This document shows, piece by piece, positions 16,988 to 25,630 of a DNA stretch of 64,000 bases. The first letter of the stretch is position 1, and each line of letters begins with the position of its first letter. The stretch comes from Pseudophaeobacter sp. Its GTDB lineage: Bacteria > Pseudomonadota > Alphaproteobacteria > Rhodobacterales > Rhodobacteraceae. Where the stretch lies: assembly GCA_027019165.1 (NCBI GenBank), contig JALUXC010000003.1:62001-126000 (forward strand). The letters run 5' to 3'. Below the pieces are notes generated by a model. That model saw only the letters and a program-made list of their open reading frames with translations. It did not search any database and had not been told where the DNA came from. The translations under genes were made by a program, and so were the position numbers.

Positions 16988-17587
16988 ATGCCTCAGACCA
17001 AAAGCCCCAAGGACTTTGTTGCGGCCGCCACTCGGCTCTTTGCGGCGCGGGGCTATCATGGCGCCTCGATTGCGAACATAGCTGCCGAGCTGAATCTGAC
17101 CAAACAGGCGCTCTTGCATCACTTTGTCAGCAAGGACGCCCTTTACGAACGAGTGCTCTCGGGCGTGGCGGAACGCATGATGTTGCTGCTGATGGATGTG
17201 CAGGAGGATGCGGAGACGCCGGAAAAGCGTCTTGAGGCTTTCTTTGACAACTATCTGGAGCAGGCCTTGGCCGGGGCCTCCGACAGCCGCCTGATGCTGC
17301 GGGAACTTCTGGATGATCGCCAGCAGGACGGAGCCGCCGAACGGTGGTTCCTGCGCCCTGTCCTGCAGGAACTGGTTGCCATGGTTCAGGATGTAAGGAC
17401 ATGGCGCGTGGCCCCTCCTGACCAGGCTCTTGCGGCGATCTGTGATCTTTTGGGGGCCATCAGCTATTTTGCGATGGCGCAGCCGGTCCTGCCGCGCCTG
17501 CCAGGGCAGGACGGGGTGGATGAAGCTTTTCGCGAGCAAATACAAAAAAGGGTCCGTGACCTTTGCAGCCACGGACCCCAATCCTGA
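16988..17587 (+). CDS. TetR/AcrR-family transcriptional regulator
   Basis: A 199-residue protein. The N-terminal HTH is clear: AATRLFAARGYHGASIANIA followed by LNLTKQALLHHFVSKDALY. The C-terminal ligand domain ends near SYFAMAQPVLPRLPGQ. RBS GGAAAGGA precedes the ATG. A palindrome at 16913 is its likely operator. It is convergent with gabD, whose transcription terminator is contained in the last 45 bp of this coding region. Ligand and targets unknown. Confidence 0.92.
   Translation: MPQTKSPKDFVAAATRLFAARGYHGASIANIAAELNLTKQALLHHFVSKDALYERVLSGVAERMMLLLMDVQEDAETPEKRLEAFFDNYLEQALAGASDSRLMLRELLDDRQQDGAAERWFLRPVLQELVAMVQDVRTWRVAPPDQALAAICDLLGAISYFAMAQPVLPRLPGQDGVDEAFREQIQKRVRDLCSHGPQS
17543..17579 (-). 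terminator. gabD terminator embedded in the tetR coding region
   Basis: On the minus strand GGGTCCGTG / CACGGACCC (9-bp perfect stem, 11-base loop) is followed by six T. It lies 24 bases after the gabD stop but within the last codons of the convergent tetR gene, so one sequence serves as both code and terminator. Confidence 0.85.
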
Positions 17588-17602
17588 TCTTTTGATGCCG
17601 GG

Positions 17603-19078
17603 TCAGACCGACATGCAGATGTATTTCATCTCAAGATAATCCTCGATGCCGTGGTGGCTACCTTCGCGCCCCAGGCCCGACTGTTTTACGCCGCCAAAGG
17701 GGGCAACCTCGGTCGAGATGATGCCGGTGTTGACGCCGACGATGCCATACTCCAGCGCTTCGGCCACCTTGTAGACGCGGCTGAGATCCTTGGCGTAGAA
17801 ATAGGAGGCAAGGCCAAAGATGGTGTCATTGGCCATGGCGATGACCTCATCCTCATCCTCGAACTTGAAGAGCGGCGCCAGCGGGCCAAAGGTCTCTTCG
17901 GTGGAGAACTGCATGTCGGTGGTCGCGCCGGTGACGATGGTTGGTTCAAAGAAGAAACCACCCAGCTCCGACGGGTTGCCGCCAAGGATCACCTCAGCAC
18001 CCTTGGCGGTCGCATCTGCCAGATGGCTCTGCACCTTTTCAATGGCTTTGCCGTTGATCAGAGGGCCGAACTGCACGCCGTCCTCAAGGCCGTCGCCGAC
18101 CTTCATCTTGGAGACCGCCTCTTTCAGCTTGGCTGCGAAGGCGTCATAGACACCGGCCTGCACATAGATCCGGTTGGCGCAGACGCAGGTCTGGCCGTTG
18201 TTGCGGAACTTGCACATGATCGCGCCTTCGACGGCGGCATCGAGATCGGCATCGTCAAAGACGATGAACGGCGCATTGCCGCCCAGTTCCATCGAGCATT
18301 TCATCACCTGATCGGCTGCCTGACGCAGCAGGATGCGGCCCACCGGGGTCGAGCCGGTGAAGGTCAGCTTGCGCACGGCGGGGTTTTCGCAGAACTCAAG
18401 GCCCGTCTCCGGCGCATCCGAGGTGGTGACCACGTTGAAGACACCCGCAGGGATACCTGCGCGTTCGGCCAGAACCGCCAGCGCCGTGGCCGAAAGTGGC
18501 GTTTCATCCGCCGGACGTGCCACAAAGGCGCAGCCCGCCGCCAGCGCCGGACCTGCCTTGCGGGTGATCATTGCATTGGGGAAGTTCCACGGCGTGATCG
18601 AGGCGGCCACACCGATGGGCTGTTTCAGAACGGTGATGCGCTTGTCGCGCTGATGGCCGGGAATGGTTTCGCCGTAGATCCGCTTGGCCTCTTCACCGAA
18701 GAACTCGATGAAAGACGCGCCATAGGCGATCTCGCCCTTGGCTTCGGCCAGGGGTTTGCCCATCTCGGCGGTAAGGATGGTGGCCAGATCGTCCTGGTTT
18801 TCCATCATCAGATCGAACCACTTGCGCAGAACTTGCGCACGCTCCTTGCCGGTCCAGGTCGCCCAGTCTTTTTGCGCGGCCTCTGCCTGTGCAATCGCGC
18901 CCGCCACCTGAGCGCGGCTGAGATCGGCCACCTGCGCCACCACATCGCCGCGGGCAGGGTTCAGGACATCAAACGTGCCCTTGTCGCCTTGGACAAATTG
19001 TCCCCCCACATAGGCGCGGGTTTCAAGCAAGGTCGGGTCCTTCAAAAGCGACTTCAGCTCGGTATTTTTGGTCAGCAT
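17603..19078 (-). CDS. gabD: NAD(P)-dependent succinate-semialdehyde dehydrogenase
   Basis: A 491-residue aldehyde dehydrogenase. The active-site Glu lies in MELGGNAPFIVFDDADLD and the catalytic Cys in FRNNGQTCVCANRIYV; ITPWNFPNAMITRKAGPALA and FTGSTPVGRILLRQAADQ mark the cofactor site. The CVCxNR form and overall length fit GabD, which oxidises succinate semialdehyde to succinate in 4-aminobutyrate catabolism. ATG 19078 is used because GGGGAG lies upstream (GGGGAGACACC); a frame extension to 19108 adds ten unlikely residues. No gabT is adjacent. Confidence 0.93.
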   Translation of the reverse strand: MLTKNTELKSLLKDPTLLETRAYVGGQFVQGDKGTFDVLNPARGDVVAQVADLSRAQVAGAIAQAEAAQKDWATWTGKERAQVLRKWFDLMMENQDDLATILTAEMGKPLAEAKGEIAYGASFIEFFGEEAKRIYGETIPGHQRDKRITVLKQPIGVAASITPWNFPNAMITRKAGPALAAGCAFVARPADETPLSATALAVLAERAGIPAGVFNVVTTSDAPETGLEFCENPAVRKLTFTGSTPVGRILLRQAADQVMKCSMELGGNAPFIVFDDADLDAAVEGAIMCKFRNNGQTCVCANRIYVQAGVYDAFAAKLKEAVSKMKVGDGLEDGVQFGPLINGKAIEKVQSHLADATAKGAEVILGGNPSELGGFFFEPTIVTGATTDMQFSTEETFGPLAPLFKFEDEDEVIAMANDTIFGLASYFYAKDLSRVYKVAEALEYGIVGVNTGIISTEVAPFGGVKQSGLGREGSHHGIEDYLEMKYICMSV

Positions 19079-19280
19079 TGGTGTCTCCCCAGCTAAGATT
19101 GCGGGCATGCAAATCAGGTGGCCCTTGATATGTCCAGAACCTTTGATGAGTCCAGAATTTGATCACAATATATTTAACATGGCAATCAAACGGGTTCCAC
19201 CTTCTTGCACGGCTTAGCTATTTGACAATGGGCGGTCCGCACCGTCACTTTAGCGAAAAGAAAAGATCGGGGAGACTGTC

Positions 19281-20066
19281 ATGGATCTGGACGATGCCTA
19301 TGCCAACGGGGCCTATATCAAGGGAGCGGAGGATTTCCCGCCACGCTGGGCCGCCTCGGCCGAGGATTTCCGCAACAGCCTGCATGAGCACGCCAAGCTG
19401 GACATTCCCTATGGTCCCGGCACCCGCAACCGGTTTGATCTTTTCCTGCCCGATGGTGCGCCAAAAGGCGTCTTTATCTTTGTACACGGTGGCTATTGGC
19501 TGAATTTTGACAAAAGCACTTGGTCGCATCTGGCCGTCGGCCCGCTTGCCCATGGCTGGGCGGTGGCGATGCCCTCTTACGACCTCTGCCCCGACGTTTC
19601 GATTGCCGAAATAACCCGGCAGATAGCCTCTGCGGTCGTGCATATCGCCGAAGAGGTGGACGGCCCCATCGTGCTGGCAGGCCATTCCGCTGGCGGGCAC
19701 CTGGTCGCCCGGATGCTGGATCGGGCGCTGATCCCAGAGGACATTGGTGCGCGGCTCAAGACGGTGATCCCGATTTCGCCGCTCTCTGATCTGGTGCCGC
19801 TGCTGCGGACTTCGATGAACAAGCAGTTCAAGATGGATGCCGAGGCCGCCCGCGCCGAAAGCCCGGTGGAGATGCAGGATCGCTATGACGTGCCGGTCAC
19901 TGTCTGGGTCGGAGCCGAGGAACGCCCCGCCTTCCTGGATCAGGCGGTCTGGCTTTCGGATGCCTGGGGTGCGGATCACGTGATCGCTTTTGGCAAACAC
20001 CATTTCAACGTGATCGACCCACTGGCGGACCCCGATAGTGACATGGTTGCGCTGATCGTGAACTAG
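19281..20066 (+). CDS. Alpha/beta hydrolase, arylformamidase-like (HGGxW type)
   Basis: A 261-residue alpha/beta hydrolase with the oxyanion motif FVHGGYW, nucleophile elbow LAGHSAGGHLV and a C-terminal GKHHFNVIDPL with the catalytic His. The HGGxW form is shared by arylformamidases (kynurenine formamidase) and related esterases. GGGGAG precedes the ATG. The usual kynurenine partner genes are absent, so the substrate is open. It is followed by the creatinase gene on the same strand after 194 bp, probably in a separate unit. Confidence 0.82.
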   Translation: MDLDDAYANGAYIKGAEDFPPRWAASAEDFRNSLHEHAKLDIPYGPGTRNRFDLFLPDGAPKGVFIFVHGGYWLNFDKSTWSHLAVGPLAHGWAVAMPSYDLCPDVSIAEITRQIASAVVHIAEEVDGPIVLAGHSAGGHLVARMLDRALIPEDIGARLKTVIPISPLSDLVPLLRTSMNKQFKMDAEAARAESPVEMQDRYDVPVTVWVGAEERPAFLDQAVWLSDAWGADHVIAFGKHHFNVIDPLADPDSDMVALIVN

Positions 20067-20260
20067 GCAATTTGCCCGGCCTGCTTAGCCTGTTGAAAAT
20101 GCCACGCAGAAAACACTTGCCACAGGCCCCGTTCCGCAGCATTTCTTGCGACAGGGCCGGGCGATGGCGTCGCCGCGTGGGCCGCGTCCACGGGCCTCGA
20201 TCACATCAAAATCTGTCCTGTACGCCGGGACCTTTCTTATAAACAAAGGAAGGATCCAGC

Positions 20261-21469
20261 ATGACTGCACGTCCTGACATGTACCGTTTTCACAATGGCG
20301 AAAAGGCGCCGTTGCAATTCCCCGTGGCCGAGTATGAGGCGCGCATTGCGGGCCTGCGCAAGATCATGGAGGCGTCTGGCGTTTTCGCTGCTGTCTTCAC
20401 CTCGATGCATAATATCTCGTATTATTCGGGCTTTACCTACTGCGCTTTTGGCCGTCCCTACGGCCTTGTGGTGACCGCCGATGCCGCCGTCACGATCAGC
20501 GCGGGCATCGACGCGGGCCAACCCTGGCGGCGAAGCTTCTGCGACAACATCACCTATACCGACTGGCAGCGCGACAACTTCTGGCGGGCAATCCTGTCGG
20601 TCGCGGGCTCCGGCTCGCGGGTGGGGTATGAGAGCGATCACCTGACCCTGCTGCAAAAGGGCAAGCTCGACTCCTTTCTGCAACCGGCTGAGATGATTGA
20701 CCTTTACGAGCCGACCATGCGCCAGCGCATGAATAAATCCGCGGCCGAGATTGAGATGATCCGCGCCGGTGCTGCCGTGGCCGACGTGGGTGGCTATGCC
20801 ATCCGCGATGCGATCCGCGAAGGGGTGCGCGAGATCGACGTGGCGATGGCGGGGCGCGATGCGATGGAGCTGGAGATCGCCAAACGCTTTCCAGATGCCG
20901 AATACCGCGACACCTGGGTCTGGTTCCAGTCGGGCATCAACACCGATGGCGCCCACAACCCGGTGACCGCCCGCAAGCTGCAGCGCGGCGATATCCTGTC
21001 GCTCAACACCTTCCCGATGATCTCGGGCTATTACACCGCGCTGGAGCGGACCCTGTTCGTCGGAGAGGTCGACCCCGACAGCCTGAAGATCTGGCAGGCC
21101 AATGTCGCCGCCCATGAATACGGCATCTCGCTGCTGAAGCCGGGGTCAAGCTGCGCCGAAATCACTCATAAGATCAATGCCTTCTTTGAAGAGCGCGACC
21201 TTCTGCAATATCGCACCTTTGGCTATGGGCACTCGTTTGGCGTCTTGTCCCACTACTATGGGCGCGAGGCAGGATTGGAGCTGCGCGAGGACATCGACAC
21301 GGTGCTGGAGCCGGGCATGGTGATCTCGATGGAGCCGATGCTCACCATCGCGACAGGTAACCCCGGAGCGGGCGGCTACCGCGAACATGACATCCTGGTG
21401 ATCACCGAGGACGGCAACGAGAACATCACCGGCTACCCCTACGGCCCGGAGTTCAATGTGGTTGGGTGA
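20261..21469 (+). CDS. Creatinase (creatine amidinohydrolase), M24 fold
   Basis: A 402-residue protein, the length of Pseudomonas creatinase. Near-identical stretches to that enzyme as I remember it include FGRPYxLVVT, GQPWRR, YTDWQRDN, TWVWFQSGINTDGAHNPVT, SLNTFPMISGYYTALERTLF, LQYRTFGYGHSFGVLSHYYG and GREAGLELREDIDTVLEPGM. The His in DGAHNPV corresponds to the catalytic His232. It hydrolyses creatine to sarcosine and urea. A strong AAGGAAGGA precedes the ATG. No sarcosine oxidase or urease gene lies in the window. It could act on another guanidino compound, but the match is far closer than to general Xaa-Pro peptidases. Confidence 0.9.
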   Translation: MTARPDMYRFHNGEKAPLQFPVAEYEARIAGLRKIMEASGVFAAVFTSMHNISYYSGFTYCAFGRPYGLVVTADAAVTISAGIDAGQPWRRSFCDNITYTDWQRDNFWRAILSVAGSGSRVGYESDHLTLLQKGKLDSFLQPAEMIDLYEPTMRQRMNKSAAEIEMIRAGAAVADVGGYAIRDAIREGVREIDVAMAGRDAMELEIAKRFPDAEYRDTWVWFQSGINTDGAHNPVTARKLQRGDILSLNTFPMISGYYTALERTLFVGEVDPDSLKIWQANVAAHEYGISLLKPGSSCAEITHKINAFFEERDLLQYRTFGYGHSFGVLSHYYGREAGLELREDIDTVLEPGMVISMEPMLTIATGNPGAGGYREHDILVITEDGNENITGYPYGPEFNVVG

Positions 21470-21895
21470 GGCGCGTCTCGGAAACGCTCTGGGAGAGCGT
21501 TTCAGCGCCGAACGGGCGGAGCCCCGGCTGAGGAGACATCCGGGGGGTGACATCCGTACACCCCCCGTACACCGGCTGTGCACCCCTGGTGTGGCGGTGG
21601 TTTGGCGGCTTTGCGCAGATAGCGACCTTTGCAAATTCGGCCTTCCATCGACCTACTGCGGCCACGGGCGCTGCTACGCCGCATTCAGAAGCAGCCATTC
21701 GCTGCAGTTGCACCTTCGGTCAGCGTTCGATAGGCCGCTTTGCGGACTAAGCTGCCGTTCCAACTATGCTTGCGGATGTCCGGTCTCCAGCCCAAAGCTA
21801 CGGTTTTGCGTTGACAGGATAGAGCATGAAACGGGTCGCTCAAAGCGGCTCGAAACGTCTAAGCCTGAATTTCAATTCAAACATGGAATTTCGGA
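21470..21895. other. Intergenic region, no gene seen
   Basis: About 425 bp. It begins with a perfect 10-bp hairpin (GAAACGCTCT-ggg-AGAGCGTTTC, 21481-21503) just after the creatinase stop, without a U-run, so a weak terminator or processing signal. A stretch with GGGGGGTGACATCCGTACACCCCCC (about 21540-21570) also pairs. The rest (21690-21830) resembles the degenerate intergenic sequence seen at 22.5, 55.5 and 61.6 kb (words like GCCCAAAGC and GCAGTTGC). No ORF is convincing. Confidence 0.5.
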
Positions 21896-22492
21896 ATGCA
21901 TCAGACGACACTCGCGCTCATCGTATTCTTGTTCCCGCTCGCTTACAGCCCCGGACCGGGAAATATGTTCTTCGCTGCCAATGGTGCGCGGTTCGGGTTC
22001 CGCGCAACCATTCCTGCGAATGCCGGATACCACATCGCGACTTGGTTCGTCACGGCAGCCATCGGCTTTGGATTTTTGGCGGCCATTGAGCGTTTTCCGC
22101 AACTATTCTCGATCCTCAAAATCGCCGGTTCGCTCTATGTTCTTTGGATCGCATGGAAAATGCTGAAAGCAGGCACGCTTCAAGGATCAGAGGACGCAAA
22201 ACCGGCTACGTTTGTGGACGGAACAATTTTACTTCTGCTCAATCCAAAAGCCTATGTCATTATCGCTTTGATGTTCACACAGTTCTTGAGGCCGACAGGC
22301 ATGAGCAATTTCGCCTCGGTCATTCTAATCACGACTGTCTTTACACTTAACAACCTGATCGCCTTTTTGATTTGGACGTTGGTGGGAGACCGGATCGCAA
22401 GCTTCTTCAGGTCACCGGAAAGTTCCCGAAAGCTCAACTTGTTATTCGGGACAGTATTGGCAGCGGTGGCAATATGGATGCTTGTTTCATAG
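21896..22492 (+). CDS. LysE/RhtB-family amino-acid exporter
   Basis: A 198-residue membrane protein with six hydrophobic segments. The N-terminal PLAYSPGPGNMFFAANGARFG matches the SPGPxxxxxxxxxxxxG signature of LysE/RhtB efflux proteins, and LLLLNPKAYVIIALM matches the second family motif. It exports amino acids or related metabolites. Base composition is clearly more AT-rich than the neighbours, suggesting acquisition. It stands alone, flanked by gene-poor sequence on both sides. Confidence 0.88.
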   Translation: MHQTTLALIVFLFPLAYSPGPGNMFFAANGARFGFRATIPANAGYHIATWFVTAAIGFGFLAAIERFPQLFSILKIAGSLYVLWIAWKMLKAGTLQGSEDAKPATFVDGTILLLLNPKAYVIIALMFTQFLRPTGMSNFASVILITTVFTLNNLIAFLIWTLVGDRIASFFRSPESSRKLNLLFGTVLAAVAIWMLVS

Positions 22493-22898
22493 GTCCGCTG
22501 TGCCCGTATTGTGGACCTTCGTCCCTTTGCGGCATTTTGCACATTGGGCTCAAAGCCGACTTGCGGCACCGCGGCACCAGGGTTCCAGCGACATCGCACC
22601 TTGTCCCCGCCGCCAGATGACATCGGCCAGCCCAAAGTGACCGATGCGAAGCGAGGTTGGTTCTCGTTGCCGCACATGCACAAATCGCGTCTCGCCTTTC
22701 CAGAACCGGACATTCAAGCTGTCAAACGCGGCTTCTTACGCTCAATGTCGGCATTGAGCCCTTTTGACATGTGCTGAGTGGTCAACGAATGTCTGCTTAG
22801 GGAAACATGCGTGAGGTCTGGCGGTGGGTGTTATGGACATACTGCCGCTCAACAGCGGCGACTTCAACGGACGGACACTCCGCAGGAGGCTAGCGCAA
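22493..22898. other. Intergenic region with degenerate dispersed sequence, no gene seen
   Basis: About 400 bp between the LysE-type gene and a small minus-strand gene. It contains CATTGGGCTCAAAGCCGAC (about 22543) and AGCCCAAAGT (about 22632), short words also found near 21.78 and 61.59 kb. No coding frame with normal codon use is seen. It may be decayed coding DNA or a low-copy intergenic repeat. Confidence 0.4.
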
Positions 22899-23162
22899 TT
22901 ACTTTCTTACGACTCTAAAGTCGTTGGGATCGTCTGGTAACACCCACTTGTAGCCAGTAGCAGGTCGGAGCTTGCCGTCTTTCGTGCGAACTACATTTGG
23001 GTGAACAGAATTTTCTTGTGCGATCACTTCATTTGCAAAAAGTGCGGCACCAACGCCAATTGCAAATTCTAGCAAAACTATCCTGAAATTCTTAGCTTCC
23101 GCCGCGCTGGCAGAAGTCATCAACAGGGCACATACTGTCATAGAGCATACAATTGCTTTCAT
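22899..23162 (-). CDS. Small exported protein of unknown function
   Basis: An 87-residue protein: signal peptide (MKAIVCSMTVCALLMTSASA, cleavage near residue 22), then a short hydrophobic segment (LLEFAIGVGAALFANEVIA) and a polar tail (VHPNVVRTKDGKLRPATGYKWV). ATG 23162 has a good GGAAAAGGA just upstream; an earlier start at 23201 lacks one. AT-rich compared with the window. Unrecognised family; the N-terminal half could alternatively insert in the membrane. Confidence 0.65.
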   Translation of the reverse strand: MKAIVCSMTVCALLMTSASAAEAKNFRIVLLEFAIGVGAALFANEVIAQENSVHPNVVRTKDGKLRPATGYKWVLPDDPNDFRVVRK

Positions 23163-23706
23163 TCCTTTTCCTTCCCAAGAATAGCTTCGATATTTTGTCA
23201 CTCCAAAGTCAGTCTATTTTTGCGACCACCGAATTTCTAATCGCACAAGCGACCTTTACCCGGATAGTTAACGCTAACACAAAATCCATCTGGACGCAAA
23301 AACTTGGTTAAGTGACGTAGGGTCAATTGCTCACGAACAATTGACCGCTATGTGGATTGCGAACGCAGCATTTGAGTTAAGTCGTGAAAGTCTCTAATGG
23401 GCCTTCCCCCTGCAAGGTGGCTCGCTGACCACGACTTTGCAAAGGCCGAAACCTGCGCTTCGCTTACATCTGCGTCGGGCGCAGCATCACCTGGGTCAAC
23501 TGAGAGGATTTGAAGGTCCGCTTTCGGGAAGCGTTTCGCGCTCGCAGAAGCGCCATCGCCATACCTTGCATGAATGTCGAGTTTGGGCTGCAACCGCCCC
23601 CTCCCATTGCACGCCCCCCTGTGATCAGGCATAGCGGGGGCGGCTCTGCTGCGCTATGCAGGGGAGGGCGGGGCTTTGGACTGCGCCTGCCCGACCATCA
23701 CCCCTT
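23163..23706. other. Intergenic region with a perfect 9-bp hairpin
   Basis: About 540 bp without a convincing gene. The part to 23400 is AT-rich. GGTCAATTG (23321-23329) and CAATTGACC (23338-23346) form a perfect stem with an 8-base loop; no U-run follows, so an operator or structured RNA is as likely as a terminator. A minus-strand ORF at 23348-23632 (94 codons) lacks a ribosome site and is not supported. Confidence 0.45.
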
Positions 23707-24480
23707 ATGACCTCTGACAAGACTGACCTCCGCCCCATGGACGATCTGCCCAAGAAGACGAAAAACGAATATGCTCTGATCCAGCTGCTCCCGAACATCA
23801 TGACGGTGGGGGCGATCTGTGCGGGGCTGTCGGCGATCCGGTTCGGGGTGCAGGGCAATTACGTGCTGGCGGTGCAGCTGATCCTGCTTGCGGCGCTGCT
23901 CGATGGGCTTGACGGACGGCTGGCGCGGGCCTTGGGCAGTGATAGCAAGATGGGGGCCGAGCTGGACTCGCTGGCGGACTTCCTGAACTTCGGGGTGGCG
24001 GCACCGCTGGTGATCTATTTCTGGGCCTTGCAGGACATGCGCAGCGCCGGGTGGATCTCAGTCCTTGTGTTCTCGGTCTGCTGCGTGGTGCGGCTGGCGC
24101 GGTTCAACGTGGCGGCGAAATCCGAAGAACCCGTGGTCGGGGAGCGGCTGGGCTATTTCACCGGCATCCCGTCTCCTGCCGGGGCGATGCTGGCGATGCT
24201 GCCGATGTTCCTGTCGTTCTCCTTTGCCGAGGGGTTCACCATCCCGGGCCTGCTGATCTGTTTCCACATGGTGGTCATCGGTTTCCTGATGATCAGCCGC
24301 ATTCCCACCTGGTCACCCAAGGCGGTGAAAATCAGCCGGGAGAATGTGAAGTACTTCCTTGTAGGGTGTGCCTTTGCGGGGGCGGCGGTTCTGACCTATG
24401 CATGGACGACGCTGGTTGTTCTGTGCCTGGCTTACGTGGTTCTGGTGATCTGGGGGTTGATCCGCAAGGTGCCGGATTAA
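23707..24480 (+). CDS. pssA: CDP-diacylglycerol-serine O-phosphatidyltransferase
   Basis: A 257-residue membrane enzyme with the CDP-alcohol phosphatidyltransferase signature DGxxGRxAR...GxxxDSxxD (DGLDGRLARALGSDS then MGAELDSLADFLNFG). The opening YALIQLLPNIMTVGAICAG and several later membrane helices fit PssA type II. It makes phosphatidylserine, the precursor of phosphatidylethanolamine. ATG 23707 (MTSDKTDLRPMDDLPKK) is preferred over an upstream ATG at 23656. The usual partner psd is not adjacent upstream. Confidence 0.95.
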   Translation: MTSDKTDLRPMDDLPKKTKNEYALIQLLPNIMTVGAICAGLSAIRFGVQGNYVLAVQLILLAALLDGLDGRLARALGSDSKMGAELDSLADFLNFGVAAPLVIYFWALQDMRSAGWISVLVFSVCCVVRLARFNVAAKSEEPVVGERLGYFTGIPSPAGAMLAMLPMFLSFSFAEGFTIPGLLICFHMVVIGFLMISRIPTWSPKAVKISRENVKYFLVGCAFAGAAVLTYAWTTLVVLCLAYVVLVIWGLIRKVPD

Positions 24481-24648
24481 GCCCCTGGCAAGAACGGGGC
24501 GACAGCCTTGCCCTGACAGAGCAGGAAAGCCTGCCGCCCCTTGGCATGATGACCTTTCTGATGCGGAAGAAAGCCCCACGTAGCCAGGCGGGGCGACCCG
24601 GCATTGGCATCCCTCCCAAAGTGCCTATGTTCAAAGTATCAGCCGCGC

Positions 24649-24951
24649 ATGCTGTCGTGGTTTGACCTGTGGCAAGGGGCAGAGGCTTTGGCGTTTATTC
24701 GGCTCGTTTTCTTTTTGATGGTCGTGCTTACGGTGGTCTATGGGATCCTGTGGCTCTATTCACGGCAAAGGCACCGGGCCAAACTGAACCGACGCTGGGC
24801 AGAGAAGGGGTTGACCGGGGACCGCGCGGCGTTCATCCAGCGGGGGCTGAAGCAGTTCGACCGGTCCGTTCAGCGCAAGATGCTTTTGTTGGTTTACATC
24901 GTGCCGCTGAGCTTGATTGCTTTGGTGATTTACATGGTCAATTTCGCATAG
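24649..24951 (+). CDS. Small membrane protein, partner of DUF1523 gene
   Basis: A 100-residue protein with two transmembrane segments (about 12-38 and 80-98) separated by a basic loop (YSRQRHRAKLNRRWAEKG). I recognise no characterised family. ATG 24649 (MLSWFDLWQGAEALAFIR) is chosen; an upstream ATG at 24604 adds a non-conserved-looking stretch. It ends 9 bp before the DUF1523 gene, so the two are probably co-transcribed. Confidence 0.75.
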   Translation: MLSWFDLWQGAEALAFIRLVFFLMVVLTVVYGILWLYSRQRHRAKLNRRWAEKGLTGDRAAFIQRGLKQFDRSVQRKMLLLVYIVPLSLIALVIYMVNFA

Positions 24952-24960
24952 GAGCCCGAC

Positions 24961-25602
24961 ATGGCCTATATCAAATGGGGTTTTCTGATCACCATCTGGG
25001 TGCTGTTTGGTGCCTTTCTGCATTACACTTTGCCGCAGTACGACGTGGTGCGTATCGTCAATACCTATGAGGAACGGCAGGAGCTGAACGACTGGACGCG
25101 GATTTTCTGGTCCACGCCGGATACCCAGTCGACCACCATCAGCAACCGCGATGTGCAGTTCATTCAGGCCGTGCGCCCGAATGGTGATGCGGTTGTCTAC
25201 CGGAACGAGGACACAGGCTGGAACTGGCCGCCCTATTTCAAATTCGACACGGCCAACCTTTATACCGAAGCCAATGATGCCATTTCCAACAAGGCTGACC
25301 CCGAATGGGTCGCCGTGCTGCACTATGGCTGGCGCAGCGAGTTCCTGTCGGCCTTTCCCAATGCGGTTGCGATCCGCACGGTTTCAGGGCCAGAGGACAA
25401 GCCGCTCAACTGGGTGAGCATCGTGATCCTGGTGCTGATTGCGGCGCTGTTCTGGGCCATCTACGTGCGCTGGCGCCGGTTCCGCCGCAACCGGCTGGAT
25501 CCCATGATCGAGGACGTCGAAGACAGTCTTTATGCGGCCGGCGATGCCATTGCGGAAAAGAAAAGCCGCCTGCGCCGCTGGTTTGGCGGCAAGGGCGCCT
25601 GA
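24961..25602 (+). CDS. DUF1523 family protein
   Basis: A 213-residue protein with an N-terminal membrane anchor (about 7-25), an extracytoplasmic middle domain with NTYEERQELNDWTRIFWSTP and EDTGWNWPPYFKFDTANLY, and a C-terminal membrane segment (about 142-162) followed by an Arg-rich cytoplasmic tail. The pattern matches DUF1523, a family common in Rhodobacteraceae and of unknown function. GGAGCCCGAC precedes the ATG. Likely operon with the 100-residue membrane protein upstream. Confidence 0.85.
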   Translation: MAYIKWGFLITIWVLFGAFLHYTLPQYDVVRIVNTYEERQELNDWTRIFWSTPDTQSTTISNRDVQFIQAVRPNGDAVVYRNEDTGWNWPPYFKFDTANLYTEANDAISNKADPEWVAVLHYGWRSEFLSAFPNAVAIRTVSGPEDKPLNWVSIVILVLIAALFWAIYVRWRRFRRNRLDPMIEDVEDSLYAAGDAIAEKKSRLRRWFGGKGA

Positions 25603-25630
25603 GTGCCTCACTGCAGGTGAGAGCCACAGC

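Noticed and set aside
15284-17581. 765-codon minus-strand open frame
   Set aside because: It lies opposite the protease, Hsp20 and TetR genes, has no family resemblance and no start support.
17651-19096. 481-codon plus-strand frame opposite gabD
   Set aside because: Antisense shadow of gabD; composition is not protein-like.
23348-23632. 94-codon minus-strand ORF
   Set aside because: No ribosome site, no recognisable domain and low-complexity composition; kept as intergenic.
21470-23706. Prophage, transposon or IS remnants in the AT-richer patch
   Set aside because: No integrase, transposase, target-site duplication or terminal repeat is recognisable.
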